Shown here in pieces: positions 1 to 11,503 of a stretch of 64,000 nucleotides of DNA. Within the stretch, counting starts at the first letter, position 1. Every line of letters starts with the position of its first letter. Both the position numbers and the translations under genes were made by a program. Source of the DNA: Ananas comosus. Its lineage: Eukaryota; Streptophyta; Magnoliopsida; Poales; Bromeliaceae. The notes beneath the pieces are model-generated. The model did no database searches and was not told where the DNA came from. It saw only the letters and a list, made by a program, of their open reading frames with translations. The stretch spans positions 283,174 to 347,173 of the forward strand of contig NC_033640.1 in the NCBI RefSeq assembly GCF_001540865.1, written 5' to 3'.

Positions 1-117
1 ATTGGATATTTAGGCACGAACATGCGAAATGCGTACAAATGGTTTCATCATGCTAAGACACTGGATGTCTTACCTTTACCACAAGAGAAGGCTCAAGCTC
101 AGCCAGCGACATTCTAG
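1..117 (+). CDS. Possible C-terminal coding end of an unidentified gene
   Basis: Frame 1 is open from the left edge to a TAG at 115-117 and reads 38 residues, ending in QEKAQAQPATF. The composition (aromatic and basic residues, then a Gln/Ala/Pro tail) looks protein-like. However, a 38-codon open frame is not rare by chance and I do not recognise the family. The opposite strand also contains a short ATG-started stretch (MSLAELEPSL...) followed by a GTAAG donor, so strand is uncertain. The true gene, if real, begins outside the window. Confidence 0.28.
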   Translation: MGYLGTNMRNAYKWFHHAKTLDVLPLPQEKAQAQPATF

Positions 118-1166
118 AACCTATACAATTAATCAGTATATATTAGATTGTTGGTACAAAGTCAACTTAAATAGATCACTATGAAACACAACTTTTGCTT
201 CATATATTAGTGGTAGAAAAAGATAACTAGATAAAACTTTGCATAATTAAAACTTTGTCCAATTTACCCAAGTGCAACGCACGAAGTACTATATGTAAAT
301 AAGCTGATGCCGCCATCTAAGCCCACCTAGAAGTGACGGTTGGATTTAATATTTTGATTAATTCTATGAAAAAGAGCGAGATAAGATGTTCCGCGTATTT
401 TGCTGCTACTTCTGCAAATACACGGTATGTCCTAAAAATGGAATTTATACCAAATCCAACATTTTAATTCTGCAATTCTGCTAATAGGAAGATATTGCTA
501 TTGATTCTTCAAAGTTCAAATTATCTACCCTACGGACTAAATATTTTTCCTCAGCATAATACATAATTTTGAATCCTCCTTGGTTGGTATAAATAAAATT
601 TTGAAATACCCTGTATTTCACAAATCACAATCATCAAAAGTTTTTGTTTTTTGATTTATAACTGGAAAATAGAATCAAGTTCTATTTAATCACAATCATT
701 TACTAAAAGTGCTTGCTTGTTAAACAATTTCTCTACTCGAAAAGCAGAAAGAGGGAATATTGCACTAACAAGGACAAGAGGTATTGCTATAAGCAAAAAA
801 ACCCTACAATGGGCTTCTCGGTCCGGAAAAGCAAAATCTCAACGCGAAGCTTCCCATTTCCATTTCCATTTCCGTTTCTGATTTTCATATTAAAATATTG
901 AGAAATTTCAGTGAAAAAGCTCTTCAGAGTAGCTTGAATTGAACGATTATTTTATGAATTGTCCCACCCTACAACATAACTGATGCTACAACACCAAGTC
1001 CTCGAATTTACACTTCCTGGTGGTAGCGGCTACACAAAAAAACCCCGAAAACCCTCGAATTGAAACGAAACTAGGGTTCTAGTCACAACAAACTTACTCA
1101 AAACACATAAATCTCAAAGCTTTGAGATCAATAAAAGAGGAGGAGAGAGCGAGGGATCTCACTCAC
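118..1166. other. AT-rich stretch without a recognisable gene
   Basis: I see no convincing coding exon here on either strand. It would be either intergenic or the intron of the doubtful minus-strand gene whose first exon is proposed at 1167-1181. A pyrimidine-rich run of CATTTC repeats lies near 856-880. Confidence 0.5.
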
Positions 1167-1181
1167 CACCGGAGGATCCAT
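1167..1181 (-). CDS. Possible first coding exon (MDPPV) of a minus-strand gene running off the left
   Basis: On the minus strand an ATG at 1181-1179 reads M-D-P-P-V and is followed directly by a strong splice donor, GTGAGT. Upstream on the same strand (about 1182-1370) is GC-rich sequence ending in a CT-rich tract, typical of a plant 5' leader. No downstream exon is visible between 118 and 1166, so the rest would lie beyond the left edge across a long intron. The proposal conflicts with a plus-strand gene ending at 117, so at most one of the two is likely right. Confidence 0.28.
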
Positions 1182-1394
1182 GATGTCGCGAGCTCCGGCG
1201 GAGTCGGGGCGGCGCGCTTTTGGGGGAGAAGAGGGAGAGGGAGCGCGGGGGATTCGAGCGTAGGAGAGGAGAGGGAGGGGGTGAGGAAGGGGCGACGAAG
1301 CTTAGGGCTCTCATCGCCATTGCCACTGAGAGAGCTCTACCTCTCTCTCTCTCTCTCGCTCTCTTACTCTAATTTCCCTCTATCTCTAAGATAG

Positions 1395-2326
1395 GGGTGA
1401 GAAATTGCATGTTAGTCCCTCAAACTTTAGATAGTTGTGAGTTCTTGCATATCAGTCCCCCATAGTTTGGAATTTACATGTCTCAATCACACCCTGGTTT
1501 TCCTTTTCAATTTTTTTTTTTTTTAAGTGAGAGAGAATGATCCTACGCATGATATCTATTTTATTTATTTTGTACAAATAACTTAGCTGAAAATACAAAA
1601 GAACTAAATTTATAACTTGAGATATCTAATATCAGCCATAAAGTATTCTACCAATTGCGCTTAAAACGAGCGATGGTTTACCATAAAAGAGCTACAAAGG
1701 GGCAATCCCAATAGTTTACAAAATTTAAAAAAGTATTAAAAATTTAAAACTTTTTGAAGTGTTTATAATTTGCAAATTAAGAAAAAATTTGAGAATGACA
1801 AAACCTCATGAATTTACTGCTGTGCACAATAAAAAAATGGTAGGAAAACCACCTTCTTAACAGCTTGTTTACTTTTAGCTAACAAATTACATAACCATGA
1901 AGTTGCCTTTAAAAACACACACACAAAAAAAAAAAAAGCTTTCTCATTGGAAGTGAAAGTCAGGTAGGTCAGTAGGTGCGAACAATTACATTTGACAAAA
2001 CTCAAACTCGCCGAAATAAATAAGAATTGCACGGCCAAACCAAAAATGAAAACTGCATTGAGTTGAATAGCTCAAAATAGAAATTCAATTCCTATTCAAA
2101 ATCGCAAAAGTCAACCGACATGTTCGGTGATTTCTAATCACCCGATAAGCGCGATGACACAATACAATCCGTAACTAATCTCTTCAATTATCCGCAACCA
2201 ACCTCAGATTAAAAAAGTAAAAGGAGCAACAAGGTATCAGCGAAAAAAAAAAAACTGTTCCATTAAGATTTATTTGGGAAAATAAAAGAGAATTGAAGAG
2301 CCATCTCAGTGCCGTTCGAGCTTTTT
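1395..2326. other. Intergenic region downstream of the E2 gene
   Basis: No gene is seen. The left part (about 1400-1500) reads like a degenerate repeat of the 'ttagtccct...' type that also occurs near 57.2 and 59.3 kb. Around 1645-1670 the minus strand resembles a tRNA A-box (GCAATTGGTAGAAT), possibly an old SINE fragment. The 3' UTR of the minus-strand E2 gene should occupy the right end. Confidence 0.45.
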
Positions 2327-5139
2327 CTATAAGTCAAGGAGGAGCCGGCGGGGGTCTTCCACCACGTCCTTGATCCGCCTCAGGAAGAAGACGGCCTCTC
2401 TGCCGTCGATCAATCTGTGGTCGTACGTTAAGGCGACGTACATCATTGGCCTCGAGACAATGCTGCTGTCCACGACCATCGGACGCGGGACGATCGAATG
2501 CATCCCCAGAATGGCCGACTGCGTCAAATTTTTCCAGGGTCAAAAGTTTTGGTATGTGATCAGCTTTCTAAAATGTAGAAAAGCATTAAAAGAAACTGCA
2601 TGTAACTGCCTTAATGTTCAGACCATTACCTCTAAACCGGTCTGATTAGACCTTCCATTCCAGGAAAAGCTAGAAATTTCAGAAATATATGGTATAAATT
2701 CTTAAAATTGGTTATAGTGGGTATTACAATCATATTTCGATTAATCTAACAGATGCCGGGCGTAAAAGATGTGATAAGAGGGGGTGAAGTGTTCGCAGAA
2801 TCGCAGTCAAAACATTGCGCAGCTTGAAATATGTAGGTCAGTAGGCTTATTCATATTTCGGGGGGACAATAAGCAAATTGTGAAATTTTCAGGGGCTTTC
2901 ATGCATTATAACCCTCGAAAGAAAGGTATTAATAACAGAAGGACGGCCGCTTCACCTGAGGAGGGTTAATGATGGGTGTGCTGAGGAGGCTCCCGTAGAC
3001 TCCGCCATTAGAAATCGTGAATGTTCCACCAGCCATCTCGTCGATCGATATTGTCCCCTCATTTGCCTTCTTAGCGAGGGTATTAATCGTCTTCTCTATA
3101 TCCGCAAAGTTCATTGCATCAACATTGCGGAGAACCGGAACCACTAAACCCTGAAAACAAAACCATCGAACGACATTTTAATGGCCTTCCTATTATGAGA
3201 AAAATGTTAAAATTACAAATCTTCTTCAGAGGCATAGAAGTCCTATTGGTGGAAATTACAGTCAACTGATGGACAAATATGTACAGATTTTGGAATGTCG
3301 CAGGGATTAGTTTGAGAATTAACATATTTGAAGGACTAATCCGCGATTCCTGAACATTGTAGTGATGCACATGCATTTAACCCAACAAAGAGAGGGGACT
3401 GGAAAAGCAGCTTGCCAAACCTTAGATGTGCCCACGGCAATGCTGATGTCGATATAATCCCTATAGATGATGTCATCACCATCGATGACCGCATTGATGA
3501 CGGGCTGGTTTTGAAGGGCAGACACAGCAGCCTGTTGCATGGACAAAAAATAAAAAATAAACGAGAACAAGCTTGAAGCGTCGTGAAATATATCAGTTCC
3601 ATTGAAAACATTCGCGTCGAGCAAATTCTCATACCTTAATGAAACCAGACATTAGTCCCAGCTTCACACCATGCTTTTTGAGAAATTCGTCTTTGTAATC
3701 AGAACGAAGCTTCATCAGATTTGTCCTAAATGAATAATTCATAGTTATAAAGAGTAGCAAATAATATATATATGCAGCAAAACAGTCATGTAGCATATTT
3801 TCTTAATCCGGTTCAAATAGTATGTCTAACAGTGTGTGAACTTGGGCCATGTTTAGCCCATCTGGAACTTCGCAAAAATGTCGGCTTGAGTAGAGCTTTT
3901 TGAAGATGCAATAACAAACTTTGAACAGCTTCCCATTGCAGCAGAAGCAGAAGGTTCACGTATGAGCAAAAGCTTCGAGGGCTCGGAAACCTATTTCAGC
4001 TTCCTACCACAACAAAAGATCAGATTTTCTGTTTGCCAAGTATCTGGCTACTACTTGGAGTAGAGAAGTTGTTGCCCCAAAAGGATGAAAAATGAGTGCT
4101 TAGACACTTGTGTAGAGCATATATTAAATATAGGGGGAAAAAGGTTGCTGCAGAAACCCTTACATGTTAACTTCATTAAATGTAGTCAGCATAGCAAATG
4201 TGTTCTGAGAATCCTTCAAACGAGTGGCAACTCGCTTTCTCAGCCTTGGCATAGGAACCTGCATAATTGTTTTTAAGTTAAAACATAAATAATCATCGCG
4301 AGAATGCTTAGTTTATCTACCAATTTTCTAGGGTTAATTTAAATGGGTGCCTCTAAAACACATCAAAATTTCATGCATACCCTAAAGGTTGAATGTTACA
4401 GACGACCATGTAAAGATACATACATGCTCAAAATGCCTTCTTCAAAGGGTGTTTACAAAGACCACAAAGTTCATTTTCAGGGGGCGCTTATGATATTTTC
4501 AAGTATGGGTAAAAATAAACACCTGTATTAATAATAACCGGTATTATCTGACTTTTGGAGGGAAGCTATGAAATCACACATGTTGGAAGGGATACATGTT
4601 TGATTCTGAGGACTATCTTTCTTTTCTCACTATAATATTTAAGGAACTCAAGCATGCATATCTTTACCAATAACAAACGAAAATAGAAAGAAACTTACTC
4701 TTCTTTCCCTTTCCTTGGGAGGAAGCTGAGGCTCCGAAGGAGAGACTTTAGGAGGTGGAGGGGAAACAGCTTTCGGCTTTTCGGTTTTCGGGGGCTCCAC
4801 TTTATCAGCTTTTTGCCCAACCTTCTCTTTCTCAGCAGGAGGAGGGGGTGGAGGGGGAGGAGCAGCTTTTTCAGCCTTCTCTTCCGAGGGGGAGACATGT
4901 GTCTCACTGGGAGATATAACAGCAATTTTAGTTCCTGGAGTCACAGTATCACCTTCCTTTGCTGTCAACTGTAAAAGAACACATGCATAGAATTATATCA
5001 AAATCAACTAGTCTGCTCAGTCAAGCTCTATAAGAGGAGACAATAAAGAATATTGAAGGCGAAACCTAGAAGCAACAAAAGAATAAGAAGCTTTTACATA
5101 TATTGACAAGCATAATAATCAATTTATATATATAAATCA

Positions 5140-5202
<63 letters not shown>

Positions 5203-5424
5203 GGTTACTGTGCTATTAGGAGCACAGCAGCCTTGTGCTCCTAAGTTTCTAGGGTGAGAGAGAGAAGAGAAATTGGAAAAAAACTGAAAGAGAAGAGAAA
5301 TTTGAGATACCCAGATTTTCCCCAATTTCTCTTCTCTCTCTCACCCTAACCATCCATCAAAATTGATGGATGGTTAGAAATTTAGGAGCATATGAACTGT
5401 TGTACTTCTAATAGCACAGTAGCC

Positions 5425-5484
<60 letters not shown>

Positions 5485-5485
5485 N

Positions 5486-5551
<66 letters not shown>

Positions 5552-6034
5552 CTGAAAAATCTGAATCAAAACTAACATATCTTAAGTTGGATGATCATCG
5601 AATTCATGGAGTTGGCATTGCATTAGTACTAAAAATAGAAAAAGAGCGGGAAAGCACGGGCATATACATAAAAAGATAAGGCTTTAGAAGGCATACAAAG
5701 AACCAAAATTTTGTGGAAATACGCAATAGATAATTGGGAAGAAGCATGTGTAAATATCTCAAGAACTAAAATGGTCTCTCACCTTTTCGATCACCCCAGC
5801 TTCAGGACTAACTACATCGATCGTCACCTAGAATAAAGATAAAAGAGAGGCAGATGGATATAACCGATAAAAGTGGAAAAATATGAATTATATCATAATA
5901 AAGTAAGAAAATATAGTAAAATTTTGAAAACGTAGCATCCGCACCTTATCAGTCTCAATCTGTGCTATTGGTTCATCAACTGCAACTCGATCACCAGGCT
6001 CTGTTTCCAATTTGTTATGTTAGAACAAATGCAC

Positions 6035-6084
<50 letters not shown>

Positions 6085-7495
6085 CAGACTCTTTAAGAAG
6101 GTGGCGAGAGTTCCATCAGTTATAGATTCACCCATGAAGGGAACAACAGCCTCAACCCGATTGCCTGCAATCAGGAATTGAATTAAAACTAAATATACCA
6201 TTTTAACAGTTTTCTAAAATATTCATGTGGATGAGTAAGAGAGAGTGCGTCGAAGATTTTATTGAAGCAGCTGCCACAACTTACCACCGTCAGAAGCAAA
6301 TGACCTGCTCCATACTTGGTAAGGAGAAGTCCTTGGAAGGAAATCTATGACTTTCCTGTTCAAAAATGAAAAAATAACAAAACATTGCAACAGTCATGAA
6401 CCATAGTACAAAAGTTAAATATGAATATTGAAATTTCGACTCCATTGCTAACCTTGTAGGTCTCAAGCACTCAGTACTACCTGAATTAAAATACAAAGTA
6501 GGAATTTTCAGATATTAGTAGCTATATAATGAAGAAACACGGAAAAAAAAAAAAGAAATTACCTGGAAGGATGTGGTGGCTAAACTGTCGGACATGTTTG
6601 CAACCCCTCAAGAGAAGCAATGTCTGTGAAACAAAATCAGAATATCAAACAACCAAACTCAACTAATTATCAAAACAATTCCAAAATTTTGAAGTTTCGA
6701 ATGCATTACTGGAAGTAACGAATTCAACTCTACCAACAAAAGTAAAAACAAAAAGTAAGTCCACATCGCTTGTCCAAACGGAGATTCGAACCACGGTCTC
6801 ACTTAATAACTTGAATCCATCAAATCATCAAATTTCTAAGCTATGTGTATAATCATTCACTTGTCATCAATTATGCGCACGAATTGCCTCGCTTCTCTAA
6901 CAGCTTCTTTAGTCTAAAAAGCAGCAATCAAGCGATTTTGACAACAAGAACAATAAAATGTTTGGGTCATTTCCCGTGAAGGAAAACTGAAATGAGCTTT
7001 TGAGGTTTACGAGCAAAAGATCCGATCTCAAGCTTATGCTCTTACCATAGCAGAAGCTTTTAGAGGGCTTTTAATGATGGAAAAAGTTCTATTGCTTCTT
7101 AGAATTACTCAAGCTGGATACCACAAAATCAATTCATCATCTAGTGAAAAGAAATCAACTCCCACGTATACGGATTCCCAACTATAAAGCAAAATTGAAG
7201 CTTTAATCGTAAAGAAGCTACAAAATCAAAATCCCATGAACTAGCAACCGATCCGCAGCTATTCCGAACGCGATTTCACCATGACCGGACCCTAATTCCT
7301 CTCAAACTAAAATAGCAACCAAATCACCAAACTAACCAGGTTAAATCGCATCAAAACAATGGATTAACACACAAAATATACACAATATGACCCAAAAAGG
7401 GGGGAAATCGGAGCTTTGATTGCTCTAATCGGAGGAATCAGGGAGCTTACCGTGGCAACGGGGCGCCGGGCGAGGCGAGCGAGGTTCGAGGCCAT
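2327..7495 (-). CDS. DLST: Dihydrolipoyllysine-residue succinyltransferase, E2 of mitochondrial 2-oxoglutarate dehydrogenase
   Basis: This TCA-cycle E2 subunit transfers succinyl from lipoyl-lysine to CoA in the mitochondrial matrix. Thirteen exons join in frame with GT/AG borders: 7451-7495, 6563-6623, 6453-6480, 6285-6355, 6090-6164, 5945-6000, 5783-5827, 4699-4968, 4164-4258, 3635-3725, 3421-3531, 2956-3150, 2327-2518. They give 444 residues, close to the plant norm. Residues 1-68 form an Arg/Ser-rich presequence. The lipoyl domain spans about 70-147, with IETDKV placing the lipoylated Lys at 112. A Pro/Lys/Glu linker including eight consecutive Pro follows to about 217. The catalytic domain is 218-444, with DHRLIDG at 414-420 giving the active-site His415 and Asp419. 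No E3-binding domain is evident, as is usual for this E2. Introns hold microsatellites and a MITE; the 5' leader has a (TCC)n tract. Borders were read by eye. Confidence 0.95.
5139..5552. repeat. Palindromic MITE with mirrored microsatellite ends in an E2 intron
   Basis: The order is (TA)n, (GA)n, element, (CT)n, (TA)n. The element ends are inverted copies: AGTAGGGTTACTGTGCTATTA at 5199-5218 and its near-complement (TAATAGCACAGTAGCCCTACT) at about 5409-5429. A second internal inverted pair is made of the AGAGAAATTGG and CCAATTTCTCT blocks near 5268 and 5322. The microsatellites mirror each other, so they are probably part of, or generated by, the element ends. N at 5485 marks an unresolved base in the CT tract. 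Confidence 0.7.
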
Positions 7496-8067
7496 GGCGA
7501 CGAGATCTGAGAGAGAGGGGTCTCCTCCTCCTCCTCCTCCTCCTCCTCCTCCTCGTGAAGGAGCAAAGCGATGGATTGGAAAGGGTTCGAGAGAGAACCA
7601 GAGAGATCGAGAAACGGAGCGAGGGAGAGAACGGCGCGATCCGAGGGTTTTGGATTTGGCCTCTTTCGCCTTTTTGCCTTTTCCCTTTTCTTTTTTCTTT
7701 TTCTTTTTTTTCCTTTTCGTTTTTATTTATTTATTTATTTTTTTTTTTGAGGGGTTTTATATATTGATTTTCTTTTTTCACCGCCTCCTCCACTATAGCA
7801 TGCTTGTTTCGTATATAATATTACATTTCACATATAACGATAGGTTGATTATGATATATTTTCTACGATCATATCTGAGAACGCAGAAATATAATCTTGT
7901 TGGTGGCCGAATTTTTCGACCTTTGACCCGGTCAAAGATCCTCCTCGGGAAGCGCGTCGGGGTGAGAAACGGCTGCGGATAGTGACCCTCGAAGTTTGCG
8001 ACATTCGATTGATCAAGCGATTCGGCTGACGAGGAATCGGGTCAGCCGAGTTCGAAACCTCTACAAC
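7496..8067. other. E2 promoter side and degenerate LTR-like sequence
   Basis: The left part is the minus-strand 5' leader and promoter of the E2 gene, with a (CTC)n tract (about 7522-7554) and a T-rich tract (7680-7750). From about 7900, sequence rich in 'gattcggctga' and 'tcagccgag' motifs begins. It continues beyond the hAT element at 8068-8656, so the two halves were one older repeat before that insertion. Confidence 0.45.
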
Positions 8068-8656
8068 TAGAGATGCAAACGGATCCGGTTTGGTGGAGCT
8101 CCCTCCCCGATCCGCCCCAACGGGGGCAGTAAATGGGAGAAAATAAACGGATTCGGGGTAGGAAACGGGATAAGTTTTACGATTCGAGAGGGATTTGGGG
8201 CAGGAAACGGAAAAAAGTTTGACCCGCCCTGAATCCGTCCCGAATTCGNTAAAAAATATTTCTAAAAAATAATATATTTACAAAAAAGTTCAAAATACAA
8301 ATAAATTAGTACTCTCATTTCTACTATATTTGAAACGTTTGAATTTTGTTTTGAATTGTGATTGATATTTTTTTATTTCTATAATTAATATTATTAAATT
8401 ATATATATAATATTATTAAAAATTATTAATTTATATTTTATAAAATATTAATAATATTATAATTTTATAAAAAATATTAGTTGGTGGGGCGGATTCGGGG
8501 CGCCGGCGGGGGGCGGGTTACGAAGCGTGGTGGATTATGGGATGTATTTTTTAACCCGTCACGGATTCGGGGCGGAAGGCGGGGCAGATTTTTGCTAGTC
8601 GGGGTGGGAGGCGGGGCGGGTCTCCCGCCCCCAGATCCGCCCCGTTTGCATCCCTA
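8068..8656. mobile_element. Non-autonomous hAT-like element with 8-bp target duplication
   Basis: The ends are inverted: TAGAGATGCAAACGG at 8068 and GTTTGCATCCCTA ending at 8656. The flanks are an 8-bp direct repeat with one mismatch, TCTACAAC (8060-8067) and TCTACAGC (8657-8664). An 8-bp duplication with TAGRG-type termini is the hAT pattern. The ends are GC-rich, the centre is AT-rich, there is no transposase ORF, and N at 8249 is unresolved. It interrupts an older LTR-like repeat. Confidence 0.75.
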
Positions 8657-9240
8657 TCTACAGCAAATTTGGTTCGGCTGGATGAGCCGAATGAACAAAA
8701 GAAGTCAGAAATTCAGCCAAGGAATGAGTCGAATGGCTAATGCAGCATAGGAACTGGTCGGCCTAAAGAGCCAAACACTGCCTTCTATTGAAAGAAAACA
8801 GAGAAAGTACAGGAAAGAGGGTTTTAGTCTACAGCGGAGTGATACCCAAAGGGCAGACAGACTTCAGGATGCTAAGTTACAGGAACTACTCCTAGAAAAA
8901 GCAATAAATGCGAGAAGGAAAGATGCAGGAAAATAAGGGTGGTCTTTTGTGCGCAGGGGCAAAGACCATTTTTCAGGGTACAATATGCCTATTTATAGAG
9001 TTGCCCCTGTGTTGGTTATTGCCCTTGCACGATCAGCCACTATCTCTTGGTTTGTAGGACCACCTTCGGCTGATCGGAACCGCTCGTAACCGCTTGCGGT
9101 TGCTATAACTCCTTGATCCAGCGCAGCTCATGTATCTTCTGGTGCGTCTGATATACTCCCGGTCCACCGTTTTAATCGTATCATGGATATGGACCCGGCG
9201 TGCCCACTGCTCGCGCCGAATTGGCTCAACAAACCCAATA
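8657..9240. repeat. Probable LTR fragment interrupted by the hAT element
   Basis: Non-coding, moderately GC-rich sequence with repeated 'cggctga' and 'gccgaa' words and a TATA-like CTATTTATAGAG at about 8989. It continues the sequence seen left of the hAT element from about 7900. The composition resembles an LTR of a retrotransposon, but I see no primer-binding site or partner LTR, so this call is tentative. Confidence 0.35.
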
Positions 9241-10523
9241 TAATTTTATCCCAGCTCCATTTTATTTAAAACGTCAGATAAACTTCAATACCAAATCAAA
9301 CCTTAACCAGTGTACATGTCATGTTAGCATCAGCACTTGCACGATTTTTGTCGCAATTTAATGAATTTTTTGGGGGTGGTATATAATAATAAATTCTAAG
9401 GTATCGTTTGGTTCGGGAATAAGCAAAAAGTGGCTATTCTAGGGATATGTATAAATTGAGGTATAAGCGGGATTAAATCAATTTTATGTTTGGATGAAAA
9501 TTTGGTTATTTTTAGGAATAAAAAAATAGCGTTTGGTTAGGTAAAATGGAATAAGAATTAAAATGGGTAGTTATAAATAAAAAATAATGATATTATCCTT
9601 CTCATTATATTTGAATTTAAATTTTTAAATTATATATAGGTTTTTTAAAAATTTAAAATTTTAACTGTTAAAAATTTAAAATTTTATTTTACTGGGCCTT
9701 TCAAAATTAGGCAGTTTCATTCATTTACCAACTAAAATTAAAAATGAAAAATTAAAGAATTAAAAAAGAAAATCTCTAGTAGAGGAGATGTGCCTGGTCC
9801 ACAATCCACAACTCTAGTGGGCTTGGTCCATGTGGGATCCCCAAGCCAATTTCTTTTTTTTTTTATTATTTTTTACTTTCAATTTTCTTAAAATTAAAAT
9901 TTTATCCATGTATTTATCCCTTTTCCATTATTTTTTTGAATTTTATATTTTTTTTTATTCATTTAAAGAAAAATAGATTGTTGAGTCAAACTTGGTGGGG
10001 TGCAGTTGTGGCATGCTTCTAGGAAGTGCTTTCCAAGACAGCATGTTAGAGTTTTCTGGTCACACTTCAAATTTTAATTTATTATTATAATTTTTAGTTC
10101 AAATATTTTGTATTATTATAATTAAATTTTATAATCCAATTTTATTGAATGATTAATACTATAGCATTTAATTATTTTAACATCATCAATAATAATTTTT
10201 TAATATCACTATCACATCAACCACAAATCATTATTTAGTATATCATATGTCTCATAATTATCTTTTTATTACCAGAGAATTTCTTATGAAATATACACAT
10301 AAGAAAATAATATTTACATACAAGCTGTTAGAATCAGTCCCATGGATTCTAATAAAATACCTCAATTTTCTAAAAAGTCTACATTGGACCACAAATCCAC
10401 AATGCAATCTAAAAGTCAATGTTGAAACAGTACTTCTCCCATTAAAAAGAGATGGCTTTCACGGGGGAGTAATTAAGATGCTCTCTAAAATAAAATTTTA
10501 GCATATATAAATCAATCAGAATC

Positions 10524-10573
<50 letters not shown>
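9241..10573. other. AT-rich intergenic region with a MITE fragment
   Basis: No gene is seen. At about 9400 a typical plant MITE end begins (GGTATCGTTTGGTTCGGGAA) followed by 'tgtttggatg' words. A related end in inverse orientation lies near 22790. I cannot place its other terminus. A (TA)n tract at about 10532-10573 leads into the palindromic MITE to the right. Confidence 0.4.
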
Positions 10574-10575
<2 letters not shown>

Positions 10576-11034
10576 GAGCTGGAATGCTATCGGTAGTAAT
10601 CTGATTTCGTTGCCATCTATTTGTTTTTGATGATGGAACTCTTAAATCAACATCACTGATCTAATGATCAAAGGGTTTCAAAATTTATAATTTTAATGAT
10701 AGATATGAGACGTTTTCTTGTTTAACGGTATAAAACTATCCAAATCAATTGAATTTTGGTGAAAAAATTCTTTAAACTATTTAGAATAAGATCTATACTC
10801 TCGATCTTGATTACAAAATTCCTATCATCATTTTTTAGAGAATATTCATTTTCAGCCGTCATTTTTACGCCTACTTGATGGACAAGAGAATAATATCTTA
10901 AAAGTATAAAATTTGATTTCTAGATACTTCAAGTGTTGTAGATCATATTCAACGGTGCCGATCGTCGATTTGAAGGCTCCATCATAAAAAATAAATGGGT
11001 GGCAACGGAGCCCGTTTGCAGGATTCCAGCTCAA

Positions 11035-11069
<35 letters not shown>

Positions 11070-11070
11070 G
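10574..11070. repeat. Long palindromic MITE in a TA/CT microsatellite
   Basis: The element begins GTTGAGCTGGAATGCTATCG and ends TTGCAGGATTCCAGCTCAAC, so its ends are inverted (GTTGAGCTGGAAT). Inner parts are also inverted: 'gatgatggaactcttaaatc' on the left matches the complement of 'gatcgtcgatttgaaggctccatcat' on the right. It sits between (TA)n on the left and (CT)n(TA)n on the right. It belongs to the same superfamily as the elements at 24.0, 27.4, 43.3-45.2 and 47.3 kb. Confidence 0.7.
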
Positions 11071-11503
11071 CTCTAATATTAGTCATAAAAAGCTTCTTCT
11101 ATAATTTGACATAATTACAGGAGTTATATAGGAATAAAAAATCTTATTTCAAAATAAGAAGTAAACGAGATATTCCAAATCTATTTCAACTGCTCACAAT
11201 CAAGGCCCCCCCCTCCTTCAAGCATTCCATAAGAACTAGCATGTTATGTATATAAGTGAAAAAAAGAAAAGAGTTCTCAACTTTTATGAGGTTATGATAA
11301 ATAATATACAAACACTGCTTTAAGAGAAAAATGAAAAGATTAACCCCCAAGCAGCTGAATCTGAGGAAGAAGAAGAAAAAGACAGATAAGAAGCAGGCAG
11401 AAAATATGTCCATTTTTGTACACTTTTCTTGTCACAATTCCAAGTAAGAAGGTAAACAAATTCGAGTGTTGATGCGTAGCTTCGTTGTTTTTCGCCGATT
11501 CGA
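11071..11503. other. 3' flank of the unknown minus-strand gene
   Basis: AT-rich sequence without a supported gene. The right part should be the 3' UTR of the gene ending at 11504. Confidence 0.5.

Noticed and set aside
1122..1394. 90-codon plus-strand frame near the left end
   Set aside because: It runs into CT-repeat translation and overlaps what looks like a minus-strand leader; the composition is not protein-like.
5392..5679. ORF rich in Leu-Ser repeats
   Set aside because: It is a translation of a (CT)n microsatellite in an E2 intron. Similar frames at 5137-5325, 24625-24922 and 45051-45266 are also simple-repeat artefacts.
6740..6800. SINE on the minus strand in an E2 intron (B-box-like GGTTCGAATCTCC)
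   Set aside because: Only a B-box-like word is present. I could not find a tail or target duplications.
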